From NCBI RefSeq assembly GCF_003997495.1, contig NZ_RZRU01000021.1, forward strand, positions 1 to 64,000: 64,000 nucleotides of DNA. Reading direction: 5' to 3'. A program made the position numbers and the translations under genes. This stretch comes from Mesorhizobium sp. M7A.F.Ca.US.008.03.1.1. GTDB lineage: Bacteria > Pseudomonadota > Alphaproteobacteria > Rhizobiales > Rhizobiaceae. Shown here piece by piece: positions 16,753-25,741 of this stretch (within the stretch, counting starts at the first letter, position 1; each line of letters opens with the position of its first letter). Below the pieces are notes generated by a model. The model was given only the letters and a program-made list of their open reading frames with translations. It did no database searches and was not told where the DNA came from.

Positions 16753-18188
16753 TCTTCGACAGCTACGAGGCGTATCGCGCCGCGAATTTCAGCCCGAAGG
16801 TCTGCATCCTCGGCTCCGGTCCGGCCGGCACGACCATTGCCCGCAAGTTGGGCGCGGCCGGCATTCCGGTGGTGGTGATGGAGGCCGGTCCGCGCGAATT
16901 CAGCGACGAGTCGCAGGACTTTTACCGGGGCAGCACGGTCGGGGATTTCTATTTCGATCTCGACATAACCCGGCTGCGGTTCATGGGCGGCAGTTCCAAC
17001 CACTGGGCAGGCTGGTGTCGTGTGCTCGACAAGCAGGATTTCGAGCCGAGGGCCTGGGTACCCGATACGGGCTGGCCGATCCGCCGCACCGACATCGAAC
17101 CCTATCTGCCGGAAGTGCGCGACATTCTCGACCTTCCGGCCCTCCGGCCCGATATGCCGATCTCGGACGACATTCGCTGGGTGCAGCTGATCAAGAGCCC
17201 GGCCGTGCGCTTCGCCGAGAAGTTCGGCGATGAACTCGACAAAGCCACGAACATTGCGGTGGTGCTCAACACTTGTGCCACCGAACTTGCCGGCGACGGC
17301 AAACGTGTGACGGGCGCCAGACTGTGGTCGAACGGGCAGGATGCCGGCTCCTTCAGTGCCGACTATTTCATCGTCTGCACCGGCGGGCTGGAGAATTCGC
17401 GGCTGCTTCTGTGGTCGAACCAGCGCTCGAACGGCGGCGTCGTGCCGAATGCGATGGCGCTTGGCCGCTACTGGATGGAACATCCGACCTTCGAGGGCGG
17501 CAATGCCATCCTGGCCAACTACAACGCGTTCGAGGTCGATGCCGTCAACGAGGCCTTCTTCTCGCCGACACTTACCGCCATGGAGCGGCTGCAGATCATG
17601 AATTTCGGCATCCGGCTGATCGAGACGCCATATCCCGGCGTCAAGAGCCTTATCGCCGACCTCGCCTGCACGGCGCCCGACATGGCCGAGTGGATGTCCT
17701 CCAAGCTCAGCCAGAGACTGCGCTGCGCTGCCCAGCTCTATGTCGCCTGGGAACAGGCGCCGCTGGCCTCCAACCAGATCGAGCTGTCGAAGACAGATGT
17801 CGACCATGCCGGCGTGCCGCGCATCGAGCTGCACTGGAAGAAATCCGAACTGGAACATCGCACCCTTCTCGAAGGGCTCAGACTGTTCGGCAAGACGCTG
17901 ATCGAGAAGGATCTCGGCCGCGTGCGCATTGCCGACTGGATCAGCAATGGTCAGGACTATCCGACCGATGACGAAACGGCGGGCCATCACCATATGGGCG
18001 GCACGCGCATGGGCACCGACATCAGCAAGAGCGTGGTCGACGCCAACTGCAAGGTGCACGGCATGGACAATCTCTATGTCGGCGGCTCCTCGGTGTTCTG
18101 CACGTCGGGTCAATGCAACCCGACGACGACAATCACCGCGCTGGCCTGCCGGCTGGGCGAGCATCTGAGCAAAGTGGTCACCGCCTGA
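16749..18188 (+). CDS. GMC-family FAD-dependent oxidoreductase
   Basis: A 479-residue flavoprotein. The FAD-binding motif GSGPAGTTIARKL is near residue 22, FMGGSSNHWAG matches the GMC signature, and the C-terminal catalytic region has HHHMGGTRMG and CNPTTTITALA. This layout is closest to the membrane-bound sugar or alcohol dehydrogenase large subunits (fructose or gluconate 2-dehydrogenase type) that pass electrons to a cytochrome. No cytochrome gene is adjacent. The protein has no signal; export with the preceding Tat mini-protein is likely. The substrate is unknown. Confidence 0.82.
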   Translation: MIFDSYEAYRAANFSPKVCILGSGPAGTTIARKLGAAGIPVVVMEAGPREFSDESQDFYRGSTVGDFYFDLDITRLRFMGGSSNHWAGWCRVLDKQDFEPRAWVPDTGWPIRRTDIEPYLPEVRDILDLPALRPDMPISDDIRWVQLIKSPAVRFAEKFGDELDKATNIAVVLNTCATELAGDGKRVTGARLWSNGQDAGSFSADYFIVCTGGLENSRLLLWSNQRSNGGVVPNAMALGRYWMEHPTFEGGNAILANYNAFEVDAVNEAFFSPTLTAMERLQIMNFGIRLIETPYPGVKSLIADLACTAPDMAEWMSSKLSQRLRCAAQLYVAWEQAPLASNQIELSKTDVDHAGVPRIELHWKKSELEHRTLLEGLRLFGKTLIEKDLGRVRIADWISNGQDYPTDDETAGHHHMGGTRMGTDISKSVVDANCKVHGMDNLYVGGSSVFCTSGQCNPTTTITALACRLGEHLSKVVTA

Positions 18189-18210
18189 CGGCTACAGGGC
18201 AACGTGCTGC

Positions 18211-19047
18211 CTAGAGCGTCGCCGGGTCAAGCGCCGGCTGGTCCTTGCGGCGGGCGACGATCGCCTCGAAATCGGCGGTCCGGAAGGCATCGCGCAAGGC
18301 GTCGAAGGACGGCAGCACGAAATAGGCTCGCTGGAATTTGTCGATCTCGTAGCCGGTGCGCATCACCGTTTCCAGGTCGAAGGGCACGTGGTGGGCGTCC
18401 TTGCCTTCGACCGCGAACTGCAGCTCGGTAAACGACGACATCAGGCCGGCGCCAAAGGCCTTTAGCGGCTGGCCGGCCTCCTGCATCAGGCCGTATTCGG
18501 CCGTGTACCAGTAGAGCCGGGAAATCATCTCGTCGCCGCCCAGCGCGATGATGTTGCCGGCCTTCTCGCCATACATCTGCATGAAATCGGCGAACACCGG
18601 TTGCGACAGCGCCGGCACGTGGCCGAAGAAGTCATGGAACATGTCGGGCTCGACAATGTAGTCGAGTTCCTGCCTGGTCCGCAGCCAGTTGGTGACCGGG
18701 AAGCGGCGATCGGCGAGATGATCGAAAAACGGGGCCGCGGGAATGAGCCCCGGCACCGCGACGATCTGCCAACCGGTCAGTTTGCGCAACTTGGCGCTGA
18801 CCTCGTCGAAATCGGGAATACGGTCGAGCAGGCCAAGTTTTTCGACGCCGTCGAGATAGGAATGGTGGGCGAGCTTGCGCGTCAGCTTGGTCTGGCGGTC
18901 GCACAGCGTGCGCCACACCGCCTGCTCTTCTTCGCTGTAATCGTAACCCTGCGACACGGTGAAATCGGCACGGCAGACCGAGTAGTCGCCGCGCAATCCT
19001 TGCGCCGCGCAGTCGCGGGCATATTCGGCAACGCTCATCGTCGTCAT
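18211..19047 (-). CDS. phhA: Phenylalanine 4-monooxygenase
   Basis: A 278-residue aromatic amino acid hydroxylase that converts phenylalanine to tyrosine with tetrahydropterin and non-haem iron. The iron ligands are the two His of DMFHDFFGHVP and the Glu of YWYTAEYGL. The start at 19047 follows GAGGAGAAAAAC. It is divergent from an Lrp-type regulator, a common arrangement for this gene, so control by that regulator and an aromatic amino acid is likely. Confidence 0.94.
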   Translation of the reverse strand: MTTMSVAEYARDCAAQGLRGDYSVCRADFTVSQGYDYSEEEQAVWRTLCDRQTKLTRKLAHHSYLDGVEKLGLLDRIPDFDEVSAKLRKLTGWQIVAVPGLIPAAPFFDHLADRRFPVTNWLRTRQELDYIVEPDMFHDFFGHVPALSQPVFADFMQMYGEKAGNIIALGGDEMISRLYWYTAEYGLMQEAGQPLKAFGAGLMSSFTELQFAVEGKDAHHVPFDLETVMRTGYEIDKFQRAYFVLPSFDALRDAFRTADFEAIVARRKDQPALDPATL

Positions 19048-19176
19048 GTTTTTCTCCTCGCAAATCATGAATGGCTGAAGGCTAAGCGGATTTGCGGAGG
19101 CAAATCGGTTTTGATGATGGCTGGAGTTCAGAAATCGGGATAATATTCACTCAGAAATTCCCAACAAGGAGTGAAA

Positions 19177-19653
19177 ATGCCTCAATTCGACGATTTCGAG
19201 ATCAAGATGCTCGATGTCCTGCAGCGCGACGGGCGCAAGCCGGTTTCCGAGCTGGCGCAAGAGATCGGCCTGTCGACGACGCCGTGCGCGCGGCGCTTCG
19301 AGGCGCTGCAGGAGACCGGCATCATTGGGGGATTTGCCGCGGTGATCAGCCGTCGCGCGGTCGGCCTGATGGTCGAGGTGTTCATCCAGGTTCGCCTCGT
19401 CAGCCACAGCGACGGCTCGCCGGAAAGCTTCATCGCCGCCGTGCAGCGCATGGACGAGGTGTCCTCGTGCTGGACGATGACCGGCGACCATGACTTTCTG
19501 CTGCATGTCATGGTGCCGTCGGTCGACGAACTCAACGCCTTCGTCATGCACCGGCTGATGCGGCTCGACGGCGTGCGCGACGTCCACACGCAGTTGGTGC
19601 TGCAGAACATCAAGGGGCCGGGCCATGTGCCGCTCGGGCATCTCAGGCGATGA
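19177..19653 (+). CDS. Lrp/AsnC family transcriptional regulator
   Basis: A 158-residue Lrp/AsnC protein: an N-terminal helix-turn-helix (LAQEIGLSTTPCARRFEAL, about residues 26-44) and a C-terminal RAM ligand-binding domain (WTMTGDHDFLLHVMV). The start is the ATG at 19177, since AAGGAG sits six bases before it; a GTG at 19171 overlaps that site. It probably controls the divergent phhA gene, with operators in the 129-bp gap. Confidence 0.9.
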   Translation: MPQFDDFEIKMLDVLQRDGRKPVSELAQEIGLSTTPCARRFEALQETGIIGGFAAVISRRAVGLMVEVFIQVRLVSHSDGSPESFIAAVQRMDEVSSCWTMTGDHDFLLHVMVPSVDELNAFVMHRLMRLDGVRDVHTQLVLQNIKGPGHVPLGHLRR

Positions 19654-19769
19654 CAATGCCTCCCTTCGCACTCCTTGGGGAAAAGCTGCACGCAAACTGC
19701 TGAAACGGGCCAAGCACGCGTCGATATCGCCGGCCAGCTTGCGCGGATCAACTGCCCAAGAGGTCCGCC

Positions 19770-20806
19770 ATGAAAATCGTCCTGATCAATCCGCCGCACA
19801 CCGCAATCGGCAGCCGCGTGCCCGACGATCACCTGCCGCCGCTCGACCTGCTGGCGATCGGCGGGCCGCTGATCGATGCCGGGCACGAAGTACGACTCGT
19901 CGACGCCGAGTTCGGGCCGATGGTTCGACTCGCGCCGACGACATCGTACGCGACGCCGACATCCTGCATCTTTACCGCGAGGCCGGCGTCATCCGCTGGC
20001 TGCTCGGCATGGAAAACACGGACGAACGGACGCTTCAACTGATCCGCAAGGGCGGCAGCACCTCATCCGACCGCGAAGCGATAAGGCTGCTGCGCCTCAA
20101 CGGCATCCTGTCCATGGCAACCTGGGTGGCCGGCTTCGAGGACGAAGGATTTCGCGACCTGTGGCGCGGCTTTCGTCAACTGATCGCCTACGACCCGGAC
20201 CAGATCCAGGCGCTGTATGTGACGCCGCATCGCTGGACGCCGTTCTTCCGCATCGCGCGGGATCGCAAGGTGATCCAGCAGGATGCGCGCCTGTGGGACT
20301 ACAAGCACCAGGTGCTGCAGATGACGCGGCTGAAACCTTGGATGCTGTTCTTCAGCGTCAAGCTGATCGAGCTGGCGGTGCAATCACGGCCGAAGGCGCT
20401 GGCCCGCATCCTGTTCTACGAGGATCCCGAGCAGCGCCATTCGATGCGCTGGTACACACAGATGGGCCGCCGCGTCTGGTTCCGCGAGGTCTGGGGCTTT
20501 CTGGTCCGCGACATCAGGGTAAAAGACGGCCCGACGCTGGCGGAATTCTGGGGCGAGCCGCAGGACGCCGAGGAGGAATCGATGCTTACTCACCATCCAC
20601 ACGAAAACCACCAGAATTTCCGACGCAGCGTATGGCACGCCCAACGGGGCTGCCGGTGGAATGAGCCACCGGTCGCTCAGGGTGTATCGAGATTCAGGTC
20701 AGGACGAGCCGAAAACGGTGGATTCCGAGAGCCGGAGCGGAGCGTACTTTTGTACGTGAGCACCGGAAGCGCAGGAAGCTACCGTTTGCAGGCCGGCATC
20801 ACCTGA
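19770..20806 (+). pseudogene. Deleted, frameshifted BchE-like B12-binding radical SAM gene
   Basis: Two pieces of one gene in different frames. Codons from 19770 to about 19922 give the start of a B12-binding domain (MKIVLINPPH, PPLDLLAIG, DAEFGPM). From about 19925 another frame gives the C-terminal half of a BchE-like protein (STRADDIVRDADIL, LYREAGV, then about 220 residues). The middle, which should hold the CxxxCxxC iron-sulfur motif and the radical SAM barrel, is missing. The family includes magnesium-protoporphyrin monomethyl ester cyclase. The frame runs on to 20806 only because it enters the palindromic element. Confidence 0.75.
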
Positions 20807-20821
20807 ATCTCGATACACCCT
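20679..20821. repeat. 143-bp palindromic element with perfect 21-bp terminal inverted repeats
   Basis: The first 21 bases (20679-20699) are the exact reverse complement of the last 21 (20801-20821). The interior holds a second small palindrome around GTACTTTTGTAC. It fills the gap between the radical SAM pseudogene and argB, and the argB stop codon lies on its edge. It looks like a rhizobial intergenic (RIME/MITE-like) element. No second copy is in this window. Confidence 0.75.
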
Positions 20822-21713
20822 AGGGCACGATCAGCGTGCCGGCACCGTGTTCGGTGAACAGTTCCAGCAGCACCGCATGCGGCGTCTTGCCGTTGAGGAT
20901 GACGACACCTTCGACGCCGCGCTCGATCGCTTCGATGCAGGTCTCGACCTTGGGGATCATGCCGCCCGACACCGTGCCGTCCTTGATCAGCGCCTTGGCC
21001 TCGGCCACGGTCAGCTCGTCGATCAGCTTCTTGTTCTTGTCGAGCACGCCCGGCACGTCCGTCAGGAACAGCAGGCGCGTCGCCTGGCAGGCGCCGGCAA
21101 TGGCGCCGGCGAAGGTGTCGGCATTGATGTTGTAGGTGTGGCCGTCGCGGCCTGGCGCCACCGGCGCCAGCACCGGGATCATTTCGGAGCGTGCCAGAAG
21201 ATCGAGCAAGGTTCGGTCGACCTCGACCGGCTCGCCGACGAAGCCGAGATCGAGCACGCGCTCGATGTTGGAGTCCGGATCGATCATGGTCTTGCGGGCC
21301 TTTTCGGCAAACACCATGTTGCCGTCCTTGCCGCATAGGCCGATCGCCCATTCGCCCTCGGCGTTGATCAGCGCGACGATCTCCTTGTTGATCGAACCGG
21401 CCAGCACCATTTCGACGATCTCGACCGTCTTCTGGTCGGTGACGCGCAGGCCGCCCTCGAACTTGGATTCGATGCCCATCTTGGCCAGCATGGCGCCGAT
21501 CTGCGGGCCGCCGCCATGGACGACGATCGGGTTGACGCCGGATTGCTTGAGGAGCGCGATGTCGCGGGCGAAGGCCTTGCCGAGTTCGATATCGCCCATA
21601 GCGTGGCCGCCATATTTCACCACGACCGTCTTGTGCTCGTAGCGCTGCATGTAGGGCAGCGCCCGCGACAACAGGGCTGCCTGCATTTCGGCGGTGGCGG
21701 TTATTTCCGTCAT
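20820..21713 (-). CDS. argB: Acetylglutamate kinase
   Basis: A 297-residue amino-acid kinase that phosphorylates N-acetylglutamate in arginine synthesis. KYGGHAM (about residue 33), VHGGGPQIG and the ATP-site stretch TDVPGVLDKN are present, and the C-terminus has the SGGMIPKVETC motif. Length is normal. In rhizobia it usually follows engB, but here about 8.4 kb of accessory genes intervene. Confidence 0.96.
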   Translation of the reverse strand: MTEITATAEMQAALLSRALPYMQRYEHKTVVVKYGGHAMGDIELGKAFARDIALLKQSGVNPIVVHGGGPQIGAMLAKMGIESKFEGGLRVTDQKTVEIVEMVLAGSINKEIVALINAEGEWAIGLCGKDGNMVFAEKARKTMIDPDSNIERVLDLGFVGEPVEVDRTLLDLLARSEMIPVLAPVAPGRDGHTYNINADTFAGAIAGACQATRLLFLTDVPGVLDKNKKLIDELTVAEAKALIKDGTVSGGMIPKVETCIEAIERGVEGVVILNGKTPHAVLLELFTEHGAGTLIVP

Positions 21714-21816
21714 CGGCTTGGTTCCCTGGAGATCGGTAAGGACGGCGGCGTCTTAGCGGGAATTGGCGCCGCCCGCAAATGGCTTTGCTGTCATATTCGA
21801 GCGCTTCACGACCTCG

Positions 21817-23316
21817 TCATCGTGTCGGCACCATCAGCGGCGCCCTGCGGCCCAACCAACCCGAGATCTTCTCCATCTGCGCGGCGAGCGACAAAAGCGT
21901 CTCCTCGTCGCCCGGACGGCCCGCAGCCTGGATGCCGATCGGCAGGCCGGCGTCGGTGACATGGACCGGCAGGGCTATCGACGGCTGGCCGCTGACATTC
22001 TGGATCGCAGGCCAATGGGTGAACCAGAGGCTCTTGTCCATCAACTGGCCGAAGAACGGCTTCAGCTTCAGCAAGGGCGTCAGATGAAGCTTGTCGAGCA
22101 GGTTCTCGATGAGTTCGTCGGCGCCTTTCGGATCCATGGCGCCGCAGGCAAGCGGCGGGTGGGCAATGACCGGCATCAGCACGGCGTCATACCGCGCGGT
22201 TTCCGAAATCAGGCGTCGCGAGGCGGCATGCAGCCGCTGCAGGTCGGCATAGGTTTCGCCGGCCGACACCAATTCGCCGAAGCGGGCGAGCACGCGCGTC
22301 GCCCGCTCGATGTCGCCCGAAACGGAACGGCCGACACGCAGCGCTTGCGCACGCATCGTGCCGGCGACGGCGGAGGCAACCGTCCTGCAGAAATCGGCGA
22401 AGAAATCGCGGCCGATAAAGGGTAGGTCGATCTCCTCGACCGTATGGCCGCCCTCGCGAGCAAGCGCCACCGCCGTGTCGAGCGCCTTGAGCGTCTCGTC
22501 CGAGATCGGCAGGCCAAGCGGCGATTTGCGATACACGGCCAGGCTGAGCTTGCCGGGATCGCGCGCGGCAGCGGCCGCGAACGTGCCCTTCGGCGACGGC
22601 GCGGCATAGGGCGACAGGAGGTCGGGCCCATGGGTGAGGTCGAGCAGCAGCGCGCAATCGCGCACCGAACGGGTGAGCGCATGATCGACGACCATGCCGT
22701 ACCAGCTTTCGCTCACCAGGGGCGTCAGCGGGGTGCGGCCGCGCGACGTCTTCAGACCGACAAGCCCGGTGCAGGCGGCAGGCACGCGGATCGAGCCGCC
22801 GCCATCGGAGGCATGCGCCACCGGCACGACGCCGGCGGCGACCAGTGCAGCCGCACCTCCGGACGAGCCGCCGCTGGTGTGACCGGTGTTCCACGGATTG
22901 CGGGTGATGCCGAAGGCCCTGGATTCGGTCATCAATCGAAGCCCGTGCTCCGGCGATGTCGAGGTGACGATCGGGATAAGCCCGGCAGCGAGATAGCGGT
23001 CGGTCAGCACCGAATTGACATCGGCCAGCCATGCCGGAATGCGGCTGCCGCCATGCGTCGGCACGTCCTTGATGGCGATGCCGAGATCCTTGATGGCGAA
23101 GGGAACGCCGGCCAGCGGCAGCGAGCGGTCGACGGCCTTCGCACGCGCCCGCGCGGCATCGTAGAGCGGCTCGGCCGTGGCGTTGATGTCGGGCCGGGTG
23201 GCCTCGGCGCGGGCAATCGCGGCGTCGGTCAGCTCGACGGCCGAAACCTCGCCCTTGCGGACCAGATTGGCGAGGCCTGTCGCGTCTTGCGCCCACAGTG
23301 TATGTTCAACCGACAT
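21817..23316 (-). CDS. Amidase-signature family hydrolase
   Basis: A 499-residue amidase. The Ser-cisSer-Lys triad is visible: Lys in VPFAIKDLG and the serines of GHTSGGSSGGAA and DGGGSIRVPA. The family hydrolyses amides ranging from Glu-tRNA(Gln) transamidation intermediates to nylon oligomers. The gene stands alone, without gatB or gatC, so it is probably a catabolic amidase or 6-aminohexanoate-type hydrolase. The ATG at 23316 (MSVEHTLW) is chosen over 23367; neither has a strong ribosome site. Confidence 0.88.
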   Translation of the reverse strand: MSVEHTLWAQDATGLANLVRKGEVSAVELTDAAIARAEATRPDINATAEPLYDAARARAKAVDRSLPLAGVPFAIKDLGIAIKDVPTHGGSRIPAWLADVNSVLTDRYLAAGLIPIVTSTSPEHGLRLMTESRAFGITRNPWNTGHTSGGSSGGAAALVAAGVVPVAHASDGGGSIRVPAACTGLVGLKTSRGRTPLTPLVSESWYGMVVDHALTRSVRDCALLLDLTHGPDLLSPYAAPSPKGTFAAAAARDPGKLSLAVYRKSPLGLPISDETLKALDTAVALAREGGHTVEEIDLPFIGRDFFADFCRTVASAVAGTMRAQALRVGRSVSGDIERATRVLARFGELVSAGETYADLQRLHAASRRLISETARYDAVLMPVIAHPPLACGAMDPKGADELIENLLDKLHLTPLLKLKPFFGQLMDKSLWFTHWPAIQNVSGQPSIALPVHVTDAGLPIGIQAAGRPGDEETLLSLAAQMEKISGWLGRRAPLMVPTR

Positions 23317-23465
23317 GCGCGCCCCCAGCACCGCCAGCAAGCTAGCCAGTGGCGACTTCATTGGCAATCGAGGGATAGGCCCGGGTTGGCGACACGCAAG
23401 GCTTGGGCGTGCACAAGGTTATTTCCTCCGTTGCAAATACATTGCAATCGCCTAACTTGCCGCAG

Positions 23466-24005
23466 ATGACGCCGCAGGACATCACCAAGCTGATCGTTCG
23501 GACTTCGATGAAGGATCGGGCCGCATTCGATCTGCTTTACCGGCAGACCAGCGCGAAACTTTTTGGCGTCTGCCTTCGTGTATTGAACGACCGGGGAGAT
23601 GCGGAAGAAGCGCTGCAAGAGGTCTTCGTCAAGATATGGACGAAGGCTGACCGTTTTGCTGTTTCCGATCTAAGCCCGATCTCCTGGCTGGTGGCAATCG
23701 CGCGCAATCATGCGATCGATCGCATCAGAGCGCGGCGCAAACCCGCCGCCGATATCGATGCCGCGCTCGACGTGGCCGATCCGGCGCCGGGGCCTGAAGC
23801 GATGGCGGTGGCGGGCGACGAATCCGAACGTATCCACCATTGTCTCGATGAATTGGAGAAGGACCGGGCAGCCGCCGTCCGGGGTGCCTATCTCAAGGGC
23901 GAGAGCTATGCCGAACTGGCGGAGCGCCATGGCGTGCCGCTGAACACGATGCGTACATGGCTGCGCCGCAGCCTGTTGAAACTCAGAGAATGTCTGGAAA
24001 GATGA
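23466..24005 (+). CDS. ECF-type RNA polymerase sigma factor
   Basis: A 179-residue group IV sigma factor. Region 2 (LLYRQTSAKLFGVCLRVL to AEEALQEVFVKIW, ISWLVAIARNHAIDRIRARR) and region 4 (YAELAERHGVPLNTMRTWLRRSLLKLREC) are both clear. It overlaps the anti-sigma gene by 4 bp. The likely targets are envelope-stress genes, because the next genes encode an exported FAS1 protein and an exported MsrB. The ATG at 23466 is preferred over an upstream GTG at 23403. Confidence 0.92.
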   Translation: MTPQDITKLIVRTSMKDRAAFDLLYRQTSAKLFGVCLRVLNDRGDAEEALQEVFVKIWTKADRFAVSDLSPISWLVAIARNHAIDRIRARRKPAADIDAALDVADPAPGPEAMAVAGDESERIHHCLDELEKDRAAAVRGAYLKGESYAELAERHGVPLNTMRTWLRRSLLKLRECLER

Positions 24006-24730
24006 CGCTGGCAGAAGACACAGGACCGGAACGGGGAGGCGACGACCTGCTTGCCGCCGAATACGTTCTCGGCGTGCTCGATGCCGACGGACGCCAGATC
24101 GTCTCCCGCCGCATCGATGCGGATACGGTTTTCGCCCGTCTTGTCGAGGGATGGGAGGTCAATTTTTCACCGCTGGCTGCCGCCTATCTGGAGATCGAGC
24201 CGCCGGCTTCGATCAAGCCTGCGATCGATCGCCGCCTGTTCGCGTCCGCCGCTTCCGTGACCACGCCCGCCGAATCGCGCGGCGGCCTGTGGTCCAGCCT
24301 CGCCTTCTGGCGCGGACTTGCCGCAGCCGCGGTTGCGGCACTGGCGATTTACATCGCCGTGCCAGTCCTCAACCCGCCGGTCGAGCAGCCGCAGGCGCGC
24401 CTCGTCGCTTCGCTGGCCGCGGATGGCAGCGATGTCAAATATCTTGCGGTCTACGACGCCGCGCATCACGAAGTCGGCCTGTCGCATGTCTCCGGTGAGC
24501 GCGCTTCCGGCAAGGACTTCGAGCTGTGGATGATCGAGGGCAAGAACCCGCCGGTCTCGATGGGCGTCATTCCGGTCGGGTCGACGGCGCACATCGTCGT
24601 CTCGCCGGCGGCCCAGCAGAAGCTTGCCCAAGGCGCGGTGCTTGCCGTCAGCCTCGAGCCGTCAGGCGGTTCGCCGACCGGACAGCCGACCGGACCGGTG
24701 GTCGCAGCCGGCGACCTGAAGAGTATCTGA
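24002..24730 (+). CDS. Membrane anti-sigma factor (RskA-like)
   Basis: A 242-residue protein: a cytoplasmic N-terminal anti-sigma region (DDLLAAEYVLGVLDADGR is the usual opening), one membrane segment at about residues 98-116, and a periplasmic RskA-type domain with FELWMIEGKNPPVSMGVIP. It holds the upstream sigma factor inactive until an envelope signal arrives. The ATG at 24002 overlaps the sigma stop (ATGA); an ATG at 23990 is the alternative. Confidence 0.88.
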   Translation: MTLAEDTGPERGGDDLLAAEYVLGVLDADGRQIVSRRIDADTVFARLVEGWEVNFSPLAAAYLEIEPPASIKPAIDRRLFASAASVTTPAESRGGLWSSLAFWRGLAAAAVAALAIYIAVPVLNPPVEQPQARLVASLAADGSDVKYLAVYDAAHHEVGLSHVSGERASGKDFELWMIEGKNPPVSMGVIPVGSTAHIVVSPAAQQKLAQGAVLAVSLEPSGGSPTGQPTGPVVAAGDLKSI

Positions 24731-24876
24731 CCGCTCTGCGCGCCTGAAAAATCACAACAGACTATCATAAGTCTATCTTTCGCTGAGCACGCCGATAGAC
24801 AGCATGTCGGCCGGCGACCTAATGTTCGGAAAAATCCCTCTGGCGCCATGGATAAAATCAAAATCACAATATTTCT

Positions 24877-24903
24877 GAAACTCGGGCGATTTTGTTCCGT
24901 ATC
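24877..24903 (+). promoter_or_regulatory. ECF-type promoter before the first FAS1 gene
   Basis: GAAACT (24877-24882) and CGTATC (24898-24903) are 15 bp apart, about 50 bp before the FAS1 start. A similar pair (GAAACT, 16 bp, CGTGAC) lies at the same distance before the second FAS1 gene on the other strand. The match to ECF promoters (AAC at -35, CGT at -10) is by eye. Confidence 0.4.
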
Positions 24904-24953
24904 TCCTCGCGTCCCCAAAGATGGGAAGAGAAAAACCCGAGGAGTTTGACATC

Positions 24954-25511
24954 ATGCGTAGATACGCCACCCTTTTGCTCGCCGGCACGATCGCCGTTTC
25001 CGCTCTTGCCACCGCCGCCTATGCCGAAAACCCGATGGTTGGCGGCGCCGCGATGTTTGCCGACAAGAACATCGTCGAGAACGCCGTGAACTCGAAGGAT
25101 CACACCACGCTGGTCGCCGCCGTGAAGGCCGCCGGCCTTGTCGAGACGCTGCAGGGCGCCGGTCCGTTCACCGTGTTCGCGCCGACCAACGAGGCCTTCG
25201 CAGCCCTTCCGGCCGGCACGGTCGAGACGCTGCTCAAGCCCGAAAACAAGGACAAGCTCACCAAGATCCTGACTTGCCATGTCATCGGCGCCAAGGCGAT
25301 GGGAGCGGATGTGGCCGCGATGGCCAAGGCTGACGGCGGCACCCACAAGGTCAAGACGGTCGGCGGCTGCGAGCTTTCGCTCAAGGCCGACGGCGGCAAG
25401 GTCACGGTCACCGACGAGAACGGCAATGTCGCCAATGTGACGATCGCCGATGTCGAACAGTCCAATGGCGTCATCCACGTCATCGACAAGGTTCTGCTCC
25501 CTAAAATGTAA
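24954..25511 (+). CDS. Exported fasciclin (FAS1) domain protein, copy 1
   Basis: A 185-residue protein with a Sec signal peptide (cleavage likely after AAYA at about 24) and one FAS1 domain. The two conserved FAS1 boxes are GAGPFTVFAPTNEAF and NGVIHVIDKVLLP. FAS1 proteins mediate adhesion or bind surface polymers; in rhizobia a homologue affects cell surface and symbiosis. GAGGAG lies nine bases before the ATG. It follows the ECF sigma/anti-sigma pair and is a probable target of it. It is closely similar to the copy at 35479-36039. Confidence 0.9.
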   Translation: MRRYATLLLAGTIAVSALATAAYAENPMVGGAAMFADKNIVENAVNSKDHTTLVAAVKAAGLVETLQGAGPFTVFAPTNEAFAALPAGTVETLLKPENKDKLTKILTCHVIGAKAMGADVAAMAKADGGTHKVKTVGGCELSLKADGGKVTVTDENGNVANVTIADVEQSNGVIHVIDKVLLPKM

Positions 25512-25741
25512 AAAGGGGGGCCAAGATGTAACAAGGGGCTTGCTGCCGGCGAACTGACGGCAAGGACCCTCCGTCGATTGCATGATCCCGCTCCCGTGAT
25601 CCGCAATTGACCCGCGCACTCCGCGTCGTCCACGTGCAGATGTGGGACGGCGCGGAGTGTTCGTTCGGGGGTCACCGTCACCGGGTTTTGATTTCCGCGC
25701 GGCGGTATAGTTTGGCAAGAGGACATCAGGAGGAACTGGTC

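Noticed and set aside
16458..18164. A 568-codon open frame opposite the GMC oxidoreductase gene
   Set aside because: No family features; the plus strand carries the FAD motif and catalytic region.
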